From: Caprella mutica
Taxonomy: Eukaryota > Arthropoda > Malacostraca > Amphipoda > Caprellidae
Direction of reading: 5' to 3'
DNA: 64,000 nucleotides
Assembly (NCBI GenBank): GCA_947561585.1
Contig: CANNZV010001145.1
Location: 1-64,000 of the forward strand
Positions 58,918-64,000 of this stretch are shown in pieces (the first letter of the stretch is position 1; every line of letters starts with the position of its first letter). The position numbers and the translations under genes are program-made. Below the pieces are notes generated by a model. It did not search any database, was not told where the DNA came from, and saw only the letters and a list, made by a program, of their open reading frames with translations.

Positions 58918-60240
58918 AGCTGAGTACGAGTAAATGCAGCATCTGCCTCTACTCCACAGACCTATCTGAGTCGGGATGGACACCGGAAGTGAAGATTGGG
59001 GAGAAGCTTCTCAGAAAGGATGACAACCAGAGGTTCCTTGGGGTCACATGTGACAGAAAACTCACTTTCGGAAGACACGTGGATGAGGTGACAGAGAATA
59101 TGAAGAGTAGGAATTGGTTATTGAGCAGGGTAGGGGAAACAAGCTGTGGCTTAATGAAGGAGGATGCCATCAAAATTTACAGTGACACAGCGAAGCGTGG
59201 TAGAAAACGCCAGTACATCTTGGGCTCCATGGCCCTTCAAAACTAACCTGAAAGATGTGGAAAGGGCTCAACTGTATGCGGAGTAGGAGAGTGCACGAAT
59301 GAGTAGGAAAGCGCTTGAGACGTTCATGGAGGGAATGGAGGTATTGAATAGCTCGAGAGAAGATGATGGAGGGGGCTTGCCCTGGAGGTGTGACTCACCA
59401 GAGAAGAGGTTAAGGAGGTGATGGACCTGTATGGACGGCTGGACTTGATATGGTATACACAGACGAATCAGTGGAGGGGGAGTGAAGTTAGGGTGGGAGT
59501 GGAATGGTGGTGAGAAGGAGAGAGGTAACGGTTGAGCAGTGGGCCGTATCAGCGGGTGCCTGGTGCATCAGTTTTAGTACGGATAGGAAGGCGATGAGCA
59601 AAACGATGTGAGGGCTGTTGGATGAGAATTTGAGTAGAGCGGTGGTGGTAACCGGCAGCAGATCCTTAGTGGATGCGTTGCAGGAGGATAATGAGGGACT
59701 GGAGCTGAAACAGATCAGGAGGAAGCTTTGGGAGATGGAGGACGATGGTACAACTGGTGTGTGTACTGGAAAATAGTGGACTGCAAGGTAATGAGCTGGT
59801 GGACGAGAATGTAAGAGGTAGGAGAGATTTATCAGGGACAGATGAAGTTGGACGGAAGCACAAGAGGATCAGTGATAGACAGAAGGCTGAGGGAGAAAGG
59901 GTGCAGGATGCTGATACCAGGAGGAGATACGAGGGGGACTGAGAGAGAATGGGGAGCGGAATCTGACTAGAGAAGGGAAGTGTGTACCTAGTCAGATTCC
60001 GGTCAGGACACCACCCTGCCATAAAGAGTTGGAGGAGTATGGTACAATTGGAGGCGAAGGCGCAGTGTAGGTGTTTTGCGGGGAGGAAGAGGGGAGCAGT
60101 GAGCATCTGTGGATGCGGTACCTTCCACTTGAGAGGAGATGGGTTTGGGAGAAGTTTTGGGGAGCTGCTTGAGGACCTACCACAACAACATCATCCATCG
60201 ACGTATTTCTACATTATCACAACGATGTTCCCAGCAACAT
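58918..60240 (+). pseudogene. Non-LTR retrotransposon 3' part: end of RT, RNase H region and C-terminal Cys cluster
   Basis: GC content rises sharply here. SKCSICLYSTDLSESGWTP, then QRFLGVTCDRKLTFGRHVDE, is the RT block after the catalytic box (FLGVxxDxxLTFxxHV) of jockey/R1-group elements. WYTDES near 59450 corresponds to the RNase H start (YTDGS), and SRSLVDALQEDNEG to its later motif (SRSxLxAL). LVRFRSGHHPAIKSW and EAKAQCRC form the C-terminal R-x-G-H-H...C-x-C segment. Stops and phase changes separate these. Frames on the minus strand over this stretch are shadows. The element has no 5' half here. Confidence 0.78.
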
Positions 60241-60327
60241 AGTCTGATACTACTTCTTCTCAAGTTTAATAGATCTTCTGACATTCTGACACCGTTTCCT
60301 TGAATTCTGTCAACAATTTCTCAACCT

Positions 60328-60860
60328 CTAAATCATTATGTTGATTAATCTTATTTCTTGACCTTCTTGTCCTTCTTGGACAAAACTTTCGATTTTTAAA
60401 ATCTTATCAGAGGTATTTACATATTTTAATGGCCTCAGAAATCTTCCTCCGCTCATCTGACGATACTGTCCATATCTGCGCTCTGGGGGATCCTTTTGAA
60501 ATCTGGCAGTTAGAACGAAGTTATAACCATCCGATAGAAGATCTTGAATGAGTGCTGACGACATAGTAGTGTCGTTGCAGTGCGTGACTAATTTGACACG
60601 ACAATGTAAACTTTTCACTATTTTTAAATTTTGTGTCGTCCTATTCCTTCATTCATTGTGAAAACACTCGCAGATACAATGGAACCAATAATGATATCCT
60701 TTCTGTTGAAAGATTTAATCCATATGTTCCGTAAGCTTTCATCTTTTGGCAGCCCAAAAACTGGTCGACTATCATGAGCTGGGAAATTGGTGAAGCATCC
60801 CCGACAAGTGCATTTGTTGACAATCTTGAATATTTTATTTGCTTGTATTTTAATTATTCA
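60328..60860 (-). pseudogene. THAP-domain transposase remnant (P- or Kolobok-like)
   Basis: Read on the minus strand. An N-terminal part (about 60822-60670) has KCTCRGCFTNFPAHDSRPVF and GLPKDESLRNIWIKSFNRKD, which fits the first Cys pair and the FPKDxxLRxxWxxxxxR core of a THAP zinc finger. After a gap comes a C-terminal part (60618-60328) with LIQDLLSDGYNFVLTARFQK and RRYGQYRQMSGGRFLRPL. The stretch F-Q-x-D-P-x-E-x-R-x-x-x-Y-R-Q-M-S-G-G is a form I associate with the C-terminus of THAP-bearing transposases (P/THAP9 group). The catalytic middle is absent, so this is an internally deleted copy. Family assignment is from memory of motifs and is moderate at best. Confidence 0.5.
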
Positions 60861-60969
60861 TCCAATGTTGTTTCCAATTTTCATCATGAAAATAAAATCC
60901 TTTTTCACACCTTAAGACATTTGAGACGGAATCTATGATACGCAAGTCAATATGTGATCCTTAATTAAT

Positions 60970-61720
60970 ACTGTTAATAAAAAGTCTGGCCTTCTATTTC
61001 AAGAAGAGAAATGTAACAAATCAGGCCGTATATATTAAGTAAGCCATGTTATAACTAAGTCCATTAACACATCTCACAGCCTTTTTCTGCATAGCTTTTA
61101 TTTTGTCAAATAGATACGAGGGTGAGGTGTGCCAAACTTCGAGAGCATAACGTAGATATGGATTAATCATGGGAAAATACAGAGTATAAAATATTAATCG
61201 GTATATATAACTTGATCTTATTTAATATTCCAATTGATTTCGACAATTTAACGGCAATATGGCTTATATGGTATTAAAATGTTAAATTATTGTAAATAAC
61301 AACCCTCAACAATTTGATAAAATTAAAACTATCTATTTCGTTCCCATCAATACAAAGGGGATACGCCAAACTGAATGTTCCTCTGCATGAGTGAAGGATA
61401 TACTTAGTTTTGCTAGAGTTGACCTGAATTTGATTTGAATCAAAAAATATAATTAGTATGATTTAATATTGCATGAGTAGCTCCTCTCTTCTTTCTAAAT
61501 CCAAATTGAGAAGACACTCAAAATCTAAATTGGTGGTAATTGCCTCTATCCGTCTTATCTCCTTCCTTGAACAGAGGAACCACTCTGACTGATTCAAGAA
61601 ATTCTGGAAACACTCCCGTGGATGAAGAATTATTAATTATAGACGTCAAAATTGGTGTCACTATAGGACTTAGATGTTTAAGGAGGTAAACTGGTAGGTG
61701 TTGGACGGTTCATTTCTTAT
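60970..61720 (-). pseudogene. Non-LTR retrotransposon RT fragment with internal deletion, minus strand
   Basis: From 61705 downward: YLLKHLSPIVTPILTSIINN, SSTGVFPEFLESVRVVPLFK and EGDKTDRGNY are RT fingers/palm motifs of jockey/CR1 elements (S-x-G-x-F-P-x-x-x-K-x-A-x-V-x-P-x-x-K-x-G-D). The sequence then jumps directly to SQFGFRK, skipping the stretch that should follow NYRPIS. Later QVNSSKTKYILHS and PMINPYLRYALEVWHTSPSY match the post-catalytic blocks (N-x-x-K-T-x-x-x-x-F; Y-G-x-x-x-W). The FADD catalytic box is not found. Confidence 0.68.
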
Positions 61721-64000
61721 TCCTTGACCTTCAATAATATCACCAACATCGTCGTAATTAATAGGTGAAAAGGAAATGCGCTTTGGAAATCATCTCCTAA
61801 ATATATTTTGATTTTGAGAAATTATTATCAGTAATCAACTTAGCAAGTGATATAACCGGAGATTATTTATTCTCCATTTTATAATGGTAAATTTCACCAA
61901 AGTTCAACTACAATAGACAAACTAACTCTGTGTCAGACCGAATCATTGGTCATCTGACTATATTTTCTGGGTCGTTTCATAATGTTCACCCTGACTGCAC
62001 TTTTAGTTCACACTGTGACCAAAAATAATCTGTATTCCATTGAAAATTGTTATGAAAACTACATTAAAATTAAAGAGTGAGTGTACAAACTCTATTATAA
62101 TACCAAATAGAATGAATTTAATGTCATTAATAGTTATTAACAAATATATATATATATATTTTTTTTTTTATATTTAAAGAAACATTTCACCAATTCAAAA
62201 TATGATATATTTAATCTGGCCTTTATAAGAGTAAGATTAAATAAGTGTAAGTTCCTCTTTAAGAATAACACACGGTGTATGCCGGTAGTTCTGTCTTTTC
62301 TTGTATTATTATATAGAAAAGTAGGTAATAAGATGGCCATATTTTTCCTAGTTTCCTGCGAAGTATCCAATGAGTTTCATTTCCTGGTATATTATTATTT
62401 CCTCAGTGGCACATGCAGTGTAAAATTATCTCTACATGTTTAATATGTAAATTATTGTATTTTTATTTATGCAATAGTATTTATAATATTTTCTGAATAT
62501 TGTAGTGTAAAATATACACCTGATTGAGTGAAACATATTTCAATTCATTTGCATCAGATTTAATAAATGAAATTTATTTAGAAGTTGTGTATGCTAGATT
62601 AAACGAAACTCTCCTACATTTCTTAAATAGAAATGTCAAATCAGCAAATTTGAATGAATGCCTACTAACAAAGTACGTAACAAATCTGTAAAAAATATTG
62701 CTCCAAAAAGGAATTGAACAAAACAATTTAGTACAAAAATACATAAGATATACACGAATGGCCAATATGTACAGTGACAATATTACCTGGAATGGTACAA
62801 CCAAAAGGATCTATATATTGTTTATTATGAATGTATTAGCCTAATTTGGATTCAGCATAGGTAGCTGTCATCCCTCAAGGATCTTATAGCTACTGTATAC
62901 ACTATACAGGTCCACACAATTCAAATCACGTCTTGGTAAGATGTTTATTGCTGCTGCCTATGTTTTGTTTCCAGAGTACACGAGGGTTCAGTGATTCTGG
63001 TTTACTATGTTTAACTTGTTTCCTATTAAAATACATGGGTAATAAATATATAAAGCAGTAAGAAATATTATATAAATCACCTTAGGGTTGTGTCAAGATT
63101 GCATTCGCTTGAATCAAATTTAAAACTTTACCATATAAAAGGACGTGATTGTTATGATCAATAAATATTGCGATTATAATTTTTTTTCACTTCAAATTTT
63201 GTCACCTAGCATTTATAAATTTTAATTCGATTGGGTGATGTCAATATTTCCATTATATTTACTGAATTATACGTTCAAATTAAGTAACGATCCATTATAC
63301 CAGAATTGAGTGGTAGCAAAATAAAGAATAGACTCTTTTATTGAGGACCATTAACAACTATGTTGTTGTTGTTTTTGCTGCAGAAGGTGACAGGCGTACG
63401 TATTGGAATAGCGTTGCTTTGCCTTTCTCTTCGACAGATATTGGAGACATAAACATTCTTTTATATTCCTAAAGCAAACACCAAAAGAATTAGTTATTGA
63501 GTTTTACTTGCTTTCATCTAAGGAACGTCGCAGTACCCAGACACTTACAGTAGTCTGAAAGTGGGTGATAATAGAGGTTATGAACCAAGCCAAAATGACC
63601 ATAAAATTGATTGAATTGACTTTGATATAACTTAACCCTTTGCCTCCTAATGGGTCATATTCATGCTATGATGTTTTCAAATATTTCAGTCTATTTTATT
63701 CTTCAATTTAAATGTTTTGGGATGAGTAAAGAGAAGTTTACAGTAAATATTTCGATTGACTACATTTTAGTGCGTTTAGATATTTAATAAATTAGATTAA
63801 TCTATTTTGTCTGCAGCATATAAAATAATAAATAGAAATTATGACAATGAGGCAGAAGTTCATGAATACAATAAGAAGTATGTAATATAAAAAGATATCA
63901 ATTATAGATCATGAAATAGTGGGATCAAAAGAGTTGAAAACTACTTTCCGAAAACAGTGATATTCTCCAACTTCTTTTCTATACGAGAGTAATTTTGTTT
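61721..64000. other. AT-rich stretch, no gene seen
   Basis: A TA/T tract lies at 62145-62172. Frames at 62137-62370 and 62574-62804 (minus) have no recognisable domain. A less AT-rich patch at 63360-63600 shows nothing I can name. Confidence 0.5.

Noticed and set aside
59666..60198. 146- and 68-residue minus-strand frames, serine/proline rich
   Set aside because: Antisense shadows of the GC-richer non-LTR remnant on the plus strand.
1..64000. tRNA, rRNA or snRNA genes
   Set aside because: I looked for tRNA B-box type sequences and conserved rRNA stretches and saw none that fold convincingly. A covariance-model scan would be decisive.

Overview
Eukaryotic, AT-rich DNA, most likely from an arthropod or another small invertebrate. 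The evidence is the mix of mariner/maT-like and Tc1-like transposases, jockey/CR1-type non-LTR retrotransposon tails, a THAP-domain transposase remnant, a gypsy-type LTR element and many foldback/MITE repeats. The mariner remnants resemble those I associate with crustaceans and insects, but I cannot name the species. There are no bacterial operons, rRNA genes or recognisable tRNA genes. I see no intact host protein-coding gene. Every coding stretch I can identify belongs to a mobile element, and all of them carry stops, frameshifts or deletions.

Layout. 1-1096: 3' portion of a DD37D mariner-type element. 1.1-20.4 kb: mostly featureless AT-rich DNA, studded with foldback elements (2981-3411, 10745-12133, 17336-18598), a TTAA-flanked MITE with a second copy (5111-5698, ~13705-14289), palindromic repeats (7083-7715, 15161-15725) and a small TA-flanked MITE (12149-12368). 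20389-28149: a 7.8 kb LTR retrotransposon with TTCGA target duplication and gypsy-type proteins arranged gag-pro-INT-RT-RNaseH. Its RT is split by a 1.9 kb TA-flanked element. 28673-30495: two inverted Tc1 3' halves forming a foldback, itself hit by a 311-bp MITE. 31-34 kb: a 15-bp-period array, a MITE, an internally deleted mariner and another foldback. 36.1-38.5 kb: a coding-like fragment running into a 36-bp minisatellite with a perfect-looking 540-bp higher-order duplication, then a 32-bp array. 39.1-47.1 kb: two foldbacks, a Tc1-like element with both TIRs, and two mariner remnants. 48.8-56 kb: a ~240-bp palindrome, a possible retroposed copy with an A25 tail, a non-LTR tail and a 2.5 kb inverted repeat with 9-bp target duplication. 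58-61.7 kb: a cluster of non-LTR fragments plus a THAP/P-like transposase remnant. 61.7-64 kb: nothing recognised.

The most notable pattern is a set of at least eight arrays whose units differ completely in sequence but all have a ~15-16 bp period. Five of the families occur as inverted arms of foldback elements flanked by 8-11 bp direct repeats, which suggests a Mutator-like target duplication. Two arrays with different arm motifs share the same core sequence. I read this as one group of non-autonomous foldback elements whose short-period arms turn over fast. The second notable item is the copia-like domain order (integrase before RT) in a gypsy-type retrotransposon.
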